A stretch of DNA of 35,353 nucleotides, from the NCBI GenBank assembly GCA_012523365.1, contig JAAYIQ010000062.1, forward strand, positions 1 through 35,353, given 5' to 3'. Both the position numbers and the translations under genes were made by a program. This stretch comes from Clostridiaceae bacterium. Its GTDB lineage: Bacteria > Bacillota > Clostridia > Saccharofermentanales > Saccharofermentanaceae. Of the stretch, positions 1 through 9,243 are shown piece by piece (positions within the stretch are counted from its first letter, which is position 1; every line of letters starts with the position of its first letter). The notes beneath the pieces were generated by a model. That model worked only from the letters and a program-made list of their open reading frames with translations. It was not told the DNA's origin and ran no database searches.

Positions 1-1192
<1,192 letters not shown>

Positions 1193-1252
1193 TTATCTGT
1201 TTATAAACATCGCAGCGGTCGCATCGATGTCGGATGTTTCCCGGATCGAAAG

Positions 1253-2194
1253 TCAATCGATCGATTGAACCGATCGGGCTCCGTTGATGATCTCGGTCAA
1301 TTCGGTTGTTATGAGAGACTGTCTTGCCCGGTTGCCCCTCAGTCGAAGTTGTTTCAGCATCTCGTCCGCGTTTTGCGTGGCGTGATCCATCGCGGTCATT
1401 CGAGCCGTTTGCTCACTCGAATAGGCTTCAACCAGTGCGCCGTATATTACCGCATTTAGATACGTGTCGATCAAAAAGGAGAAGACTGCGTTCGCGTCGG
1501 GCTCATACTCGATCACCGCACCCTTTTCGAGAGCAATACCGGCATCGGTCAGGCCTTCCGGGAGAAAAGCCGACAATCCTTTGGTATTCACCGGAACCAC
1601 GCGGGATATGATCGGTTTCATGCTGATCGCCGAATCCGTTTTTGTGTAGATCAGATAAACCAGATCGAATTCACCCGCGGAATACTTCCTTCTGATGATG
1701 TTTGCAACCTCACGCGCCTCGTAATAGGTCGGCTCCGTGATCGGGAAGGAAAAGTCCGGATCGACGCGGTAACCGTCCGAGATCAGTTTATCGCGGCCGA
1801 TGTTTCCGAAAACATAGAGGGTGTAATCCGTTTGAAGGCCCTTTGCTTCATTGTCGAGTATTTTTTCCCGGATATGTTCCTCGGTGGTTCGGACGACGTT
1901 GTTGTTGTAAGCACCGGCCAGGCCCTGATCTCCGGTCAGTATGAAGTAGCCGATTCGCCATGTCTGTCCCTCTTTTTTTTCGCGAAGTCGAAAAAAGGCA
2001 TTGTCAATTTCAGCCGAATACCGCTGTATCTCCAACATGCTCTCCGCGCACAGCGAAAAGAACGGATATACGAGATCATGCTGGAGCTTGGAACGGCGCA
2101 TTTTGGCCGCGCTGACCAACTCCATCGCACGGGTAAGCTGCCGGATGTCATTTACACTGCGAAGTCGCTTTTTAATATCTACGGGACGATCCAT
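1253..2194 (-). CDS. atpG: F-type ATP synthase subunit gamma
   Basis: Central rotor stalk of F1, coupling c-ring rotation to the catalytic subunits. The N-terminal helix carries the family pattern IKKRLRSVNDIRQLTRAMELV and SAAKMRR, the middle has the TGDQGLAGAYN segment, and the C-terminal helix has TARMTAMDHATQNADEML and ELTEIINGA. At 313 residues it is somewhat longer than the usual 280-290; the extra length is in the Rossmann-like middle part. The ATG start has AAGGAG 7 nt upstream, inside the last codons of atpA, whose stop is only 3 nt away, so the two are translationally coupled. Confidence 0.97.
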   Translation of the reverse strand: MDRPVDIKKRLRSVNDIRQLTRAMELVSAAKMRRSKLQHDLVYPFFSLCAESMLEIQRYSAEIDNAFFRLREKKEGQTWRIGYFILTGDQGLAGAYNNNVVRTTEEHIREKILDNEAKGLQTDYTLYVFGNIGRDKLISDGYRVDPDFSFPITEPTYYEAREVANIIRRKYSAGEFDLVYLIYTKTDSAISMKPIISRVVPVNTKGLSAFLPEGLTDAGIALEKGAVIEYEPDANAVFSFLIDTYLNAVIYGALVEAYSSEQTARMTAMDHATQNADEMLKQLRLRGNRARQSLITTELTEIINGARSVQSID

Positions 2195-2197
2195 CGT

Positions 2198-4096
2198 CTA
2201 CTCCTTCTCGCCGTATTCGCGATGCTCGGCAGTATAAACGGCCCGGTGGTCGATTTCATATTCATCAAGACGATGCTTGACACCATCGCTTAATGTCCCG
2301 GTTTCGGAGATCTCCTCAAGAACCTCAGGATGCATGACCCGAACACGCCGCAGAAATGAAAAAGCATATTCGCGGACATCCTCTTTTTTTAAGAACAGCA
2401 TCTTCTCAGCCGTTGCCAAATAAAGTATAACCACCTGCTCTTCGGTTGAGAGCGGCTCGTATTGTGGTTGTTTGAGGACCTCTCCTAGAATCTCACCTCT
2501 CTTGAGTTGAAGCTGGGTGCTCTCGTCCAGATCGGATCCGAACTGAGCAAACGCAGCCATCTCACGTGCCTGTGCAAGGTTAATGCGCAAGGGACCTGCA
2601 AGCTTCTTCATCGCTTGTGTCTGCGCGGCACCGCCCACCCGAGAAACCGACAGACCGACATTGACGGCCGGTCGTTGCCCTGAAAAGAACAGTTCGGATT
2701 CGAGATAAATCTGGCCGTCGGTTATCGATATGACGTTGGTCGGAATATAAGCCGAAATATCTCCGCCCTGTGTCTCAATGATCGGAAGTGCGGTGATGGA
2801 TCCTCCTCCGCAGCATGAATCCATATTCGCGGCCCGCTCCAAAAGCCTCGAATGAATATAGAAAACATCACCGGGGTAGGCTTCACGCCCGGGCGGGCGG
2901 CGCAGCAGAAGCGAAATTGCCCGATATGCCTGCGCATGCTTGGTTAAGTCGTCATATACGATGAGGACGTCACGATGCTTGTTGTACATGAAATATTCGG
3001 CGACCGCACACCCTGCGTACGGCGCGATATATTGCATGGATGCCTGTTCGGACGCGGCGGCCGCAACAATAACGGTGTAGGAAAGCGCACTATGCTTTTC
3101 GAGCGTTTGAACCAGTTTGGCAATCGTTGACATTTTTTGCCCGATCGCGACATATACACACAACACATCCTTGCCGCGCTGGTTGATTATCGCGTCGAGG
3201 GCAACCGCGGTTTTTCCGGTTTGACGATCTCCGATCAACAGTTCGCGCTGACCGCGACCGATCGGTGTCAGCGCGTCGATGACCGTTATGCCGGTTTGAA
3301 GCGGTACATTGACCGGACAACGATCAATTATTCCCGGAGCCGGAGATTCGATGGGGCGATATTTTGTTGTGCGCAGAACACCCTTTCCGTCGATCGGTTG
3401 ACCCAACGGATCGATGACTCTTCCGAGAAGCGCACTGCCGACCGGGACTTCGACGGTTTTACGCGTCCTTCTGCAGACAGAGCCTTCCACCACTTCGTCG
3501 AGATCTCCTAATAGCACGACTCCGACCCGATCCTTTTCGAGATTCAATGCAATCCCGAAAGCACTCGATCCGAATAGGACGGTTTCTCCGTACATGCAAT
3601 TATCGATGCCTTCGACAAAGGCAACTCCGTCGCTCACGCTGATGACGCGGCCGACTTCCTCAACTTTAATACCATCCCAAACGGATCCCGACGTGTCCCG
3701 GTCGTTCCCGGTCCGATCGGGAATCAATGATTCTCTCTCGAAAAGCGCCGCCGGTGCCTCCTCAAAAGCCTGAATTGCACGCATTAGCGAATCACGCACA
3801 GCCTCGTTGTCCGAGATTTCTTCATCGCCGACATCGGAGTCATCCGGATCCCGATCCGTGCTTCTTATTTTCCGTGAAATTCGCTCCAACTGCCCGCGGA
3901 CGCTGTTATCGTAACGGAACCCGCCCGAATAGATTACAAATCCGCCGATCAATGCCGGATCGACTTCGTGTGTGACGGAATATGCCGAAATCGAATAATG
4001 CTCCGCGAACTGTTGAACAAGCGACTCCAGTTTATCGGGCTTCAATTCAAATGCGGTGATGATCGTGATTCCGCAGGGTGCAGTTGGCTCGGTCAA
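2198..4096 (-). CDS. atpA: ATP synthase delta C-terminal domain fused to subunit alpha
   Basis: Non-catalytic nucleotide-binding subunit of F1 with an unusual head. Residues about 9-80 match the C-terminal domain of delta (AtpH): ITIITAFEL, then [15 protein letters not shown] and the SVRGQLERI motif, which in delta binds the end of the b stalk. An acidic linker (about 81-140) follows, then complete alpha: DVGxV-type start near 148, Walker A GDRQTGKT at 289-296 and the [11 protein letters not shown] arginine-finger segment. Total 632 residues against about 505 for alpha. The start is TTG, sharing TTGA with the atpF stop, behind GAGGTGAGG. There is no separate atpH between atpF and atpA, where it normally sits, and no coding room for the delta N-terminal domain. 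Internal starts at ATG 3782-3784 or TTG 3725-3727 would give near-normal alpha, but neither has a convincing ribosome site. Confidence 0.95.
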   Translation of the reverse strand: MTEPTAPCGITIITAFELKPDKLESLVQQFAEHYSISAYSVTHEVDPALIGGFVIYSGGFRYDNSVRGQLERISRKIRSTDRDPDDSDVGDEEISDNEAVRDSLMRAIQAFEEAPAALFERESLIPDRTGNDRDTSGSVWDGIKVEEVGRVISVSDGVAFVEGIDNCMYGETVLFGSSAFGIALNLEKDRVGVVLLGDLDEVVEGSVCRRTRKTVEVPVGSALLGRVIDPLGQPIDGKGVLRTTKYRPIESPAPGIIDRCPVNVPLQTGITVIDALTPIGRGQRELLIGDRQTGKTAVALDAIINQRGKDVLCVYVAIGQKMSTIAKLVQTLEKHSALSYTVIVAAAASEQASMQYIAPYAGCAVAEYFMYNKHRDVLIVYDDLTKHAQAYRAISLLLRRPPGREAYPGDVFYIHSRLLERAANMDSCCGGGSITALPIIETQGGDISAYIPTNVISITDGQIYLESELFFSGQRPAVNVGLSVSRVGGAAQTQAMKKLAGPLRINLAQAREMAAFAQFGSDLDESTQLQLKRGEILGEVLKQPQYEPLSTEEQVVILYLATAEKMLFLKKEDVREYAFSFLRRVRVMHPEVLEEISETGTLSDGVKHRLDEYEIDHRAVYTAEHREYGEKE

Positions 4097-4710
4097 TCGC
4101 GCCTCACCTCAGCCTTCCGCGAGTCCGCGTTTAGTGAATGGCGAACCTCTTCCTTTTTTGAATCGCTGATTTCGACACCGATCACTTTTTGAGCGATGGC
4201 TACCGCCAAATCCGCAACTTCTTCCTTCATCAGGTCAACGGATGTGCGATGGATTCTTTCCGCGTCATCCTCGGCCTTTCTGCGGGCGGCTTCCGCCGCC
4301 TCCTTCGCTGTGCTCATAATCATTTCGCTTTGACGGTTCGCTTGCTCGCGTGCTTCGGAAATAATGTCCGCGGCTTCGATTCGGGCTTGTTGAAGGGCTT
4401 TGTCCGCCTCCGCGAGACGTTCTTCCGACTGAACCGATTTGTCGGCGGCTTCCCTCAGCTCCGCTTCGACAGCTTCGCGTCGCTTTTCCATCACCCGGAT
4501 GATCGGCTTGAAAACGAAACGCTTCAGAATTAAATAGGCGATCAAAAGGTTGATGATCGTCAGAATCGCCGTAACCGTATATCCGGCCATTTCTTCGGGT
4601 GCGAAAGGGTTCGATTCGGCCTTTTCAGGAACTTCTTCCGTCGCCGCTTCCGTCCGAGCAAGGCCGAAACGCGTTTCCCGGTTAAGATAAAATACTGGCA
4701 GGTTTTCCAT
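4093..4710 (-). CDS. atpF: F-type ATP synthase subunit b
   Basis: Peripheral stalk subunit anchoring F1 to the membrane. One transmembrane helix (about residues 44-62, [18 protein letters not shown]) is followed by the typical basic junction KRFVFKPI and a long Ala/Glu/Lys/Arg-rich coiled coil to the end. The 205 residues include a 43-residue segment before the membrane helix, longer than the few residues usual for b; the ATG is nevertheless supported by GGGGAGAGG just upstream, while the inner Met42 lacks such a site. The C-terminus does not contain the delta N-terminal domain, so this is not a mycobacterial-type b-delta fusion. It overlaps the start of the delta-alpha gene by 4 nt. Confidence 0.94.
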   Translation of the reverse strand: MENLPVFYLNRETRFGLARTEAATEEVPEKAESNPFAPEEMAGYTVTAILTIINLLIAYLILKRFVFKPIIRVMEKRREAVEAELREAADKSVQSEERLAEADKALQQARIEAADIISEAREQANRQSEMIMSTAKEAAEAARRKAEDDAERIHRTSVDLMKEEVADLAVAIAQKVIGVEISDSKKEEVRHSLNADSRKAEVRRD

Positions 4711-4813
4711 GTTGCCTCTCCCCGATTAATTAAACACTAATTCCGCGTATGATCCTTCCATTGATGTGGCCGGATGCCGAAGCGGCTCAAAAAGTGATTG
4801 ATACAACAGTCTG

Positions 4814-5092
4814 TCAAAAAGTAAAGATTAAAAGCAAACTGACAACCAGCGCATAAATTGCAACGGACTCCATAAAGACGATTGCCGTCAGGAGCATCGT
4901 TTGCAATTTACCGAGGATCTCCGGTTGACGGGAAGCGGATTCAAGAGCTTTCCCGGCTGCAATTCCCATGCCGATCGTGGCTCCGCACCCCGCCAATCCG
5001 ATTGCGATTCCGGCACCGATCGCCGCCATGGATTTGGGATCGATGGCAGCCGAAGCTTCGAGCGCGGCGAGAACCGATAATAATAGCGTCAT
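4814..5092 (-). CDS. atpE: F-type ATP synthase subunit c
   Basis: Forms the ion-carrying rotor ring of Fo. Two hydrophobic hairpin helices are joined by the polar loop RQPE (residues 55-58). Helix 1 is glycine-rich ([18 protein letters not shown]) and helix 2 carries the ion-binding Glu75 followed by Ser76, with Tyr80. Glu-Ser and the Tyr match Na+-type rings, but the glutamine that in those rings coordinates sodium from helix 1 is Met42 here, so the coupling ion cannot be decided. 92 residues, slightly longer than usual because of an N-terminal stretch. GGAGGG lies 8 nt before the ATG. Confidence 0.96.
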   Translation of the reverse strand: MTLLLSVLAALEASAAIDPKSMAAIGAGIAIGLAGCGATIGMGIAAGKALESASRQPEILGKLQTMLLTAIVFMESVAIYALVVSLLLIFTF

Positions 5093-5182
5093 ATGTAAGT
5101 CCCTCCAAATAACTGTTGTTTCGTCATATATACAGGCGTATCCGCCGACATATCTTCTCTCTTGTTCTTATCGTTAACTTGC

Positions 5183-5220
5183 GGTTACCGTTCCTCTTCG
5201 AGACTCTCGCATCGGTAACC
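5183..5220 (-). promoter_or_regulatory. Stem-loop in the atpB-atpE spacer
   Basis: In the 193-bp gap before atpE the RNA could form an 8-bp stem GGTTACCG/CGGTAACC (outer arms 5183-5190 and 5213-5220) enclosing a second hairpin CGAGA/TCTCG (5199-5209). A further hairpin CGCTC/GAGCG lies at 5231-5246. No U-tract follows, so it is not a terminator. A role in setting the high translation of atpE or in mRNA processing between atpB and atpE is an inference only. Confidence 0.4.
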
Positions 5221-5285
5221 ACTGTCTGATCGCTCTCCTTCGAGCGCTGAACTCCCCTTGATCTGCTTGCGTAACAAATCACCGG

Positions 5286-6134
5286 TCAATCCGAAGAAAG
5301 CACGACTGCCGGTGCTTTCACCACAATTTCTTTCTTGTGCGCGGCCTCCGCGCCTTCCAGTACCTCGCCGATATAATTGATCGTCAGATAAGCGAATACC
5401 ACTGCCTGCAAAAGGCCGTCGGCAACATCAAACCAGAGCATCAGAACTCCGGGCAAAACGGCGGGAACAATGATGCGGATGAACTCCATCAGGATAAACG
5501 CACCGAAAATATTCCCGAAAAGTCGCAATGACAAGGACAACGGCTTGATCAAATACTCCAGAATCCGGAACGGAAGCATCGCTTTCATCGGATACACAAG
5601 AGAAGCCATGAATCCTTTTATTCCCACAAAACGAATCGAGATTACGATGACGTATACGATCGCGAAAAGCGCCATTGCGATCGGAAACGCGATGTTCTTC
5701 GCCGGAGGTCTGATATTGAAGACGGAAATGATATTGGCGGAAAGCAAAAACAGCGCGATGGTTCCGACCATGGAAGTTACCTCTGCGGCTTGCTTGCGAT
5801 TCATACCGTTGTCGATACAAAGACTCATCAAAAGCCCGACCAGCGATTCGGTGACCGTTTGCCGACCGGCGGGAATCCGTTCTCGCTTCGAAGCCATCCA
5901 CATCCAGAAGACAATGGAAGGGATTAACGCCAACCACGTCGCGATAACGGCATCGGTGAGTAGGAAGTGCTCATTTCCGATATCGAAATATGACTCGATT
6001 TGAAGAATCGCATTGCCGATCTCTCCGCCGATATCACCGATCATGATCTCCTCAATCAAGCGATCGCCCAGCGCGCGAAAATACCGTTCAAGCCATTCTC
6101 CGGCCGACAGGATAATTCCGATCTTCATAAACAT
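5286..6134 (-). CDS. atpB: F-type ATP synthase subunit a
   Basis: Stator channel of Fo that moves ions past the c-ring. The essential arginine is in the signature SLSLRLFGNIFGAFILME near residue 203, and the last helices carry the family's VFAYLTINYIGE segment. 282 residues with about five to six membrane helices. Two ATGs, 6132-6134 and 6126-6128, share the AAGG-rich region upstream; the first is annotated. It is the first gene of the atp operon; no atpI is present between it and upp. The preceding gap of 154 bp contains only a weak hairpin, so it may be read through from upp or have its own promoter. Confidence 0.95.
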   Translation of the reverse strand: MFMKIGIILSAGEWLERYFRALGDRLIEEIMIGDIGGEIGNAILQIESYFDIGNEHFLLTDAVIATWLALIPSIVFWMWMASKRERIPAGRQTVTESLVGLLMSLCIDNGMNRKQAAEVTSMVGTIALFLLSANIISVFNIRPPAKNIAFPIAMALFAIVYVIVISIRFVGIKGFMASLVYPMKAMLPFRILEYLIKPLSLSLRLFGNIFGAFILMEFIRIIVPAVLPGVLMLWFDVADGLLQAVVFAYLTINYIGEVLEGAEAAHKKEIVVKAPAVVLSSD

Positions 6135-6148
6135 GCCGCCTTTTCCCG

Positions 6149-6180
6149 AAAAAAGATGAAGTCCAAAATCACTCTGGACT
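6149..6180 (-). terminator. Weak candidate terminator or attenuator between upp and atpB
   Basis: On the minus strand AGTCCA (6180-6175) can pair with TGGACT (6165-6160) over a 9-nt loop, followed after TCATC by six Ts (6154-6149). The stem is only 6 bp with no GC clamp, and it ends just before the atpB ribosome binding site, so partial attenuation is as likely as termination. Confidence 0.3.
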
Positions 6181-6288
6181 TCGAGATCTTTCTATATGGC
6201 GATTTTACGCCCAAATAATTGTTTTGGCAATTATGCGAATGACCAGTTTTACGGCTTCTTCGGGCAGTTTTTTATTCGCTGTACCCTA

Positions 6289-6921
6289 TTATTTCGTTCC
6301 GAACAGACGATCTCCCGCATCTCCGAGCCCCGGAACGATATATGCATGATCGTTCAGCTTCGGATCCTTAGCCGCACAAAAAATCGGCACATCCGGATGC
6401 AACTCCTGAAGCTTCGCAATTCCCTCCGGAGCCGCGATCAGGCACATGAATTTGATCTGTGTGATTCCGCGTTCCTTCAAAAATGAAACAGCGGCCGAAG
6501 CGGATCCGCCGGTGGCAAGCATCGGGTCGAGAATAACGATCTCTCGTTCAACAACGTCCTCCGGAAGTTTGCAATAATATTCGACCGGCTCCAGGGATTG
6601 CGGATCCCTGTACAGTCCGATGTGCCCCACCTTGGCCATCGGGAGAAGATTCAGCATACCGTCCACCATACCGAGGCCGGCTCTCAAAATCGGAACGATC
6701 GCCAGTTTCTTTCCGGCGAGAACTTTCGTTTTGGCAATCGCGATCGGGGTCTCGATCTCGACCTCCTTCAGTGGCAAATCACGGGTAACCTCGTAGGCCA
6801 TCAACATTGCCAACTCACCGACCAATTCGCGGAACTCCTTGGTTGTCGTCCTCTTATCACGTAAGAGTGAAATCTTGTGCTGAATCAGGGGGTGATCGAA
6901 AATGAAAACGTTGCTGTCCAT
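6289..6921 (-). CDS. upp: Uracil phosphoribosyltransferase
   Basis: Salvages uracil with PRPP to UMP in the cytoplasm. The PRPP-binding loop is [16 protein letters not shown], the N-terminal part has [17 protein letters not shown] and [15 protein letters not shown], and the uracil-binding C-terminal segment is [13 protein letters not shown], all characteristic of Upp. The ATG at 6919-6921 is chosen because AAAGGAGG lies 9 nt upstream and the product is then 210 residues, the normal size; an in-frame upstream ATG would add 23 residues crossing the promoter region. Lying between rpiB and the atp operon matches the order in Bacillus-type genomes. Confidence 0.97.
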   Translation of the reverse strand: MDSNVFIFDHPLIQHKISLLRDKRTTTKEFRELVGELAMLMAYEVTRDLPLKEVEIETPIAIAKTKVLAGKKLAIVPILRAGLGMVDGMLNLLPMAKVGHIGLYRDPQSLEPVEYYCKLPEDVVEREIVILDPMLATGGSASAAVSFLKERGITQIKFMCLIAAPEGIAKLQELHPDVPIFCAAKDPKLNDHAYIVPGLGDAGDRLFGTK

Positions 6922-6951
6922 GAGGGACCCTCCTTTAATAAAATCATAAGT

Positions 6952-6957
6952 ATTGTA
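6952..6957 (-). promoter_or_regulatory. Candidate -10 element for upp
   Basis: TACAAT on the minus strand, about 30 nt before the upp ATG and directly after the rpiB terminator. No good -35 hexamer is visible at 16-18 nt, so this rests on position and the -10 match only. Confidence 0.35.
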
Positions 6958-6985
6958 CCACTTTCGGTCGGATGATAATCGACTC

Positions 6986-7025
6986 TTCAAAAGAAAACTT
7001 CGTCCCCGAGCCGGGAAACGAAGTT
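6986..7025 (-). terminator. Rho-independent terminator after rpiB
   Basis: On the minus strand AACTTCGT (7025-7018) pairs with ACGAAGTT (7003-6996); the inner part can form a second helix CCCG/CGGG. TTTTCTTTTG follows immediately. An 8-bp stem, GC-rich inner helix and T-tract at the end of rpiB make this the clearest protein-gene terminator in the window. Confidence 0.8.
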
Positions 7026-7034
7026 GATTAAGGC

Positions 7035-7463
7035 CTATTCGATGTCGTCGACACGATCGCGGTGTCTTCCGCCGTCAAATGTTTCGCCCAAAAATGTGTC
7101 TGTGATCGACTGCGCCAGAGTGACCCCGACGATTCTCGCACCCATTGCCAGAACGTTCGCGTCGTTATGTTGACGCGCAAGCCTGGACATGGTTTCGTTG
7201 ACGCAAAGAGCACACCGGATCCCCTGTTTCTTGTTGCAAACGATCGATATTCCGATACCGGTTCCGCATATAGCGATGCCCCTCTCCGCGGTGCCGCCGG
7301 TGACGTCCTTCGCCACCGCACGCCCGGCCTGAACGTAACTATAGGGTTCCGAGGATGATTCGGCTCCGTGCTCGGATACCTGATGACCCTTCTCTTTCAG
7401 ATACGACGCGATCGCGCGCCGAAGCTCATATCCCGCGTGATCCGATGCGATTGAAATAATCAT
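7035..7463 (-). CDS. rpiB: Ribose-5-phosphate isomerase B
   Basis: Interconverts ribose 5-phosphate and ribulose 5-phosphate in the pentose phosphate pathway; RpiB/LacAB family. Visible signatures are the N-terminal SDHAGYELR, the active-site cysteine in CGTGIGISI, and [17 protein letters not shown]. The ATG at 7461-7463 is chosen because GGAGGAG ends about 3-5 nt before it; an ATG six codons upstream has no such site. The product is 142 residues, normal for RpiB. It lies 92 bp after proA and ends in a strong terminator. Allose-6-phosphate isomerase activity is possible in this family, but the link to upp favours ribose metabolism. Confidence 0.95.
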   Translation of the reverse strand: MIISIASDHAGYELRRAIASYLKEKGHQVSEHGAESSSEPYSYVQAGRAVAKDVTGGTAERGIAICGTGIGISIVCNKKQGIRCALCVNETMSRLARQHNDANVLAMGARIVGVTLAQSITDTFLGETFDGGRHRDRVDDIE

Positions 7464-7555
7464 ATTCTCCTCCGTGCTCATTTCTAAAATATATGAATGC
7501 TCCGTATAACAGAAGAGCTGTTCTTGATTTCGGCACGCCGATCGCTCCGACCGGT

Positions 7556-8836
7556 CTATTCCTCAATCCTTCGATGCGTAAATTCCCGCCGACCCGTTGC
7601 GTAGTCCTCGACGATTTGTCCTTCACCGTAAATCTTGTATTTATAAGTAACCAGACCTTCCAGTCCGACGGGCCCGCGCGCGTGGATCTTGGAGGTGCTG
7701 ACTCCGACTTCCGCTCCGAATCCGTATTTGAATCCGTCTGAGAAACGTGTCGAGCAATTAGTAAACACATTGCCGGAATCGACCATATTCATGAAAATCT
7801 CCGCTACCCCGGGATCAGACGTCACGATGGCATCCGTATGACCCGACCCATATCGGTTGATATGATCGATCGCTTCGACGTAGTCGTCGACAATACGGAC
7901 GGACATCTCGTAATCCAGGTATTCTTTGTGCCAGTCATCAACCCGTTCGATCGAAAGCATCTCCGCGGCCCGATCACAACCGTGAAGCACCACGCCGTGC
8001 TGACGAAGCGCGTACGCCAGGTCAGGGAGCAAGTCTGCGGCGATCTCCCGGTCGATCAGAAGCGTCTCTGCCGCATTGCACACCGCAACATACTGCGTCT
8101 TACTGTCGACAACGATCCGACGAGCCATGTCCGGAGATGCGTCCTTGTGTACGTACACGTGACATACTCCGTCCGCGTGACCGAGTACGGGGATCTTCGT
8201 GTGATCCATGATATAGCGAACAAATTCATTCGATCCTCTCGGGATCAGAAGGTCAATATATTCATGCAAACCGAGCATTTCGGCGACCTCGGTCCTGGAC
8301 TCGAGAAGCGCCATCCATCCCGCGGGTATACCTTCGGACACGGACGCTTCATCGATCACTTCCGCCAGGACTCGATTGGTGTGGATAGCCTCAGAACCGC
8401 CCTTCAGAAAAACCGCGTTTCCTGCCTTCAGACAAAGTGAGGCGATCTGAACCAACGCATCGGGACGCGACTCGAAAATAACACCGATCACGCCGATGGG
8501 GCAGGACACACGATAAAGTCGAAGACCCTGATCCATTTCGGTTCCAAGCAGTATTTTGCCGACCGGGTCTTCAAGTCCGGCCAATTGCAACAGACCGTCA
8601 ACGACGGCCCCGAGTTTCTTCTCGTCAAAAAGAAGCCGCTTCCGAAGAGGCATGGCCAAACCGGATTTATCCGCTTCGGATAAATCCCGCCGATTCGCCT
8701 CAAAAATCTCCTTCGCCCGTTCTTTCAGGCGTTTGGCGATCGCCTCAAGGGCGCAATTCTTGATTTCGGCGGACAGAGAAGACATCATCAGCGACGCGCG
8801 CCCGGCATTCTCCGCTTGCTTCTTTAAAATGGACAT
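7556..8836 (-). CDS. proA: Gamma-glutamyl phosphate reductase
   Basis: Second step of proline synthesis: NADPH-dependent reduction of gamma-glutamyl phosphate to glutamate semialdehyde. The aldehyde-dehydrogenase fold is complete, with the cofactor-binding region PIGVIGVIFESRPDA (about 113-127), the LKGGSEA loop, IPRGSNEFV, and the catalytic Cys253 in VCNAAETLLID. 426 residues, the usual length. AAAGGGGG lies about 10 nt before the ATG and a TATAAT -10 at 8867-8872. proB, which makes the substrate, is not in the window, so the pair is split in this genome or proB lies elsewhere. Confidence 0.96.
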   Translation of the reverse strand: MSILKKQAENAGRASLMMSSLSAEIKNCALEAIAKRLKERAKEIFEANRRDLSEADKSGLAMPLRKRLLFDEKKLGAVVDGLLQLAGLEDPVGKILLGTEMDQGLRLYRVSCPIGVIGVIFESRPDALVQIASLCLKAGNAVFLKGGSEAIHTNRVLAEVIDEASVSEGIPAGWMALLESRTEVAEMLGLHEYIDLLIPRGSNEFVRYIMDHTKIPVLGHADGVCHVYVHKDASPDMARRIVVDSKTQYVAVCNAAETLLIDREIAADLLPDLAYALRQHGVVLHGCDRAAEMLSIERVDDWHKEYLDYEMSVRIVDDYVEAIDHINRYGSGHTDAIVTSDPGVAEIFMNMVDSGNVFTNCSTRFSDGFKYGFGAEVGVSTSKIHARGPVGLEGLVTYKYKIYGEGQIVEDYATGRREFTHRRIEE

Positions 8837-8866
8837 ATCGGAATTTCCCCCTTTTCACTTTCAACC

Positions 8867-8872
8867 ATTATA
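8867..8872 (-). promoter_or_regulatory. Candidate -10 element for proA
   Basis: A perfect TATAAT on the minus strand, 30 nt before the proA ATG, immediately downstream of a short stem with eight Ts (8875-8896). No recognisable -35 is found at the right spacing because that region is the hairpin. Initiation about 7 nt further on would leave a leader of around 20 nt that contains the ribosome binding site. Confidence 0.45.
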
Positions 8873-8874
8873 CC

Positions 8875-8896
8875 AAAAAAAACGGGGCGCTCCGTT
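8875..8896 (-). terminator. Short terminator-like hairpin upstream of proA
   Basis: AACGG (8896-8892) pairs with CCGTT (8885-8881), loop of 6 nt, followed by a run of eight Ts on the minus strand. The stem is only 5 bp. It could stop transcripts arriving across the 407-bp gap from the methyltransferase gene. Confidence 0.4.
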
Positions 8897-9243
8897 CGGA
8901 ATCGGAATGTTTTTCCACCGTTTTTTCCCCTATTTTCCACTTTTGATCTCTGTGGAAGATGTGGAAAACTCTGTGCATAACTTGAAGACAAAGGTTTACG
9001 GCTTTTCGAACCTGAAAAGCTTAGAGACAAGGGATTTTACATTCTCATAACGAGAAGCTCACGAAACGCAAACATTTTTTCTGTGCCTCTGCGGTTGGCG
9101 TATTATGGCGTTTTGAGGCTGTTCTGTGAATAAATGTTCGATATAGTGTCTTCGTACGGCGGACACATTTGTAATCATGCCAAGGATGATCAGAGACCTT
9201 TTCGATGCGAAGTCTTTCGACCGATTCTAAATCCTCGGAGCCT

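Larger units (their letters stand above)
8837..9243. other. 407-bp intergenic region with DnaA-box-like cluster
   Basis: No gene is visible here on either strand. It holds six 9-mers like the DnaA box TTATNCACA: perfect matches on the minus strand at 9125-9133 (TTATTCACA) and 8972-8980 (TTATGCACA), one mismatch at 8960-8968 (TTTTCCACA), two mismatches at 8951-8959 on the minus strand, and two mismatches at 8911-8919 and 8933-8941 on the plus strand. It also holds two perfect inverted repeats, GCTTTTC-N6-GAAAAGC (9001-9020) and TTCTC-N5-GAGAA (9042-9056). The proA promoter and a terminator-like hairpin lie at its left end. Confidence 0.6.

Noticed and set aside
4093-4100. Frameshifted remnant of atpH between atpF and atpA
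   Set aside because: atpF reads through to its natural coiled-coil end and overlaps the next gene by 4 nt; there is no extra DNA that could encode the delta N-terminal domain in any frame.
5140-5240. Small GTG-started frame of about 32 codons between atpB and atpE
   Set aside because: Basic, repetitive translation without motifs; the AAGGAG is too far (about 14 nt) from the GTG, and the segment is better explained as hairpins.
8837-9243. Chromosomal origin of replication
   Set aside because: The DnaA-box cluster is suggestive, but genes on both sides run the same way on the minus strand, there is no switch in gene orientation, and dnaA/dnaN/rpmH are absent. Kept as a DnaA-box cluster only.
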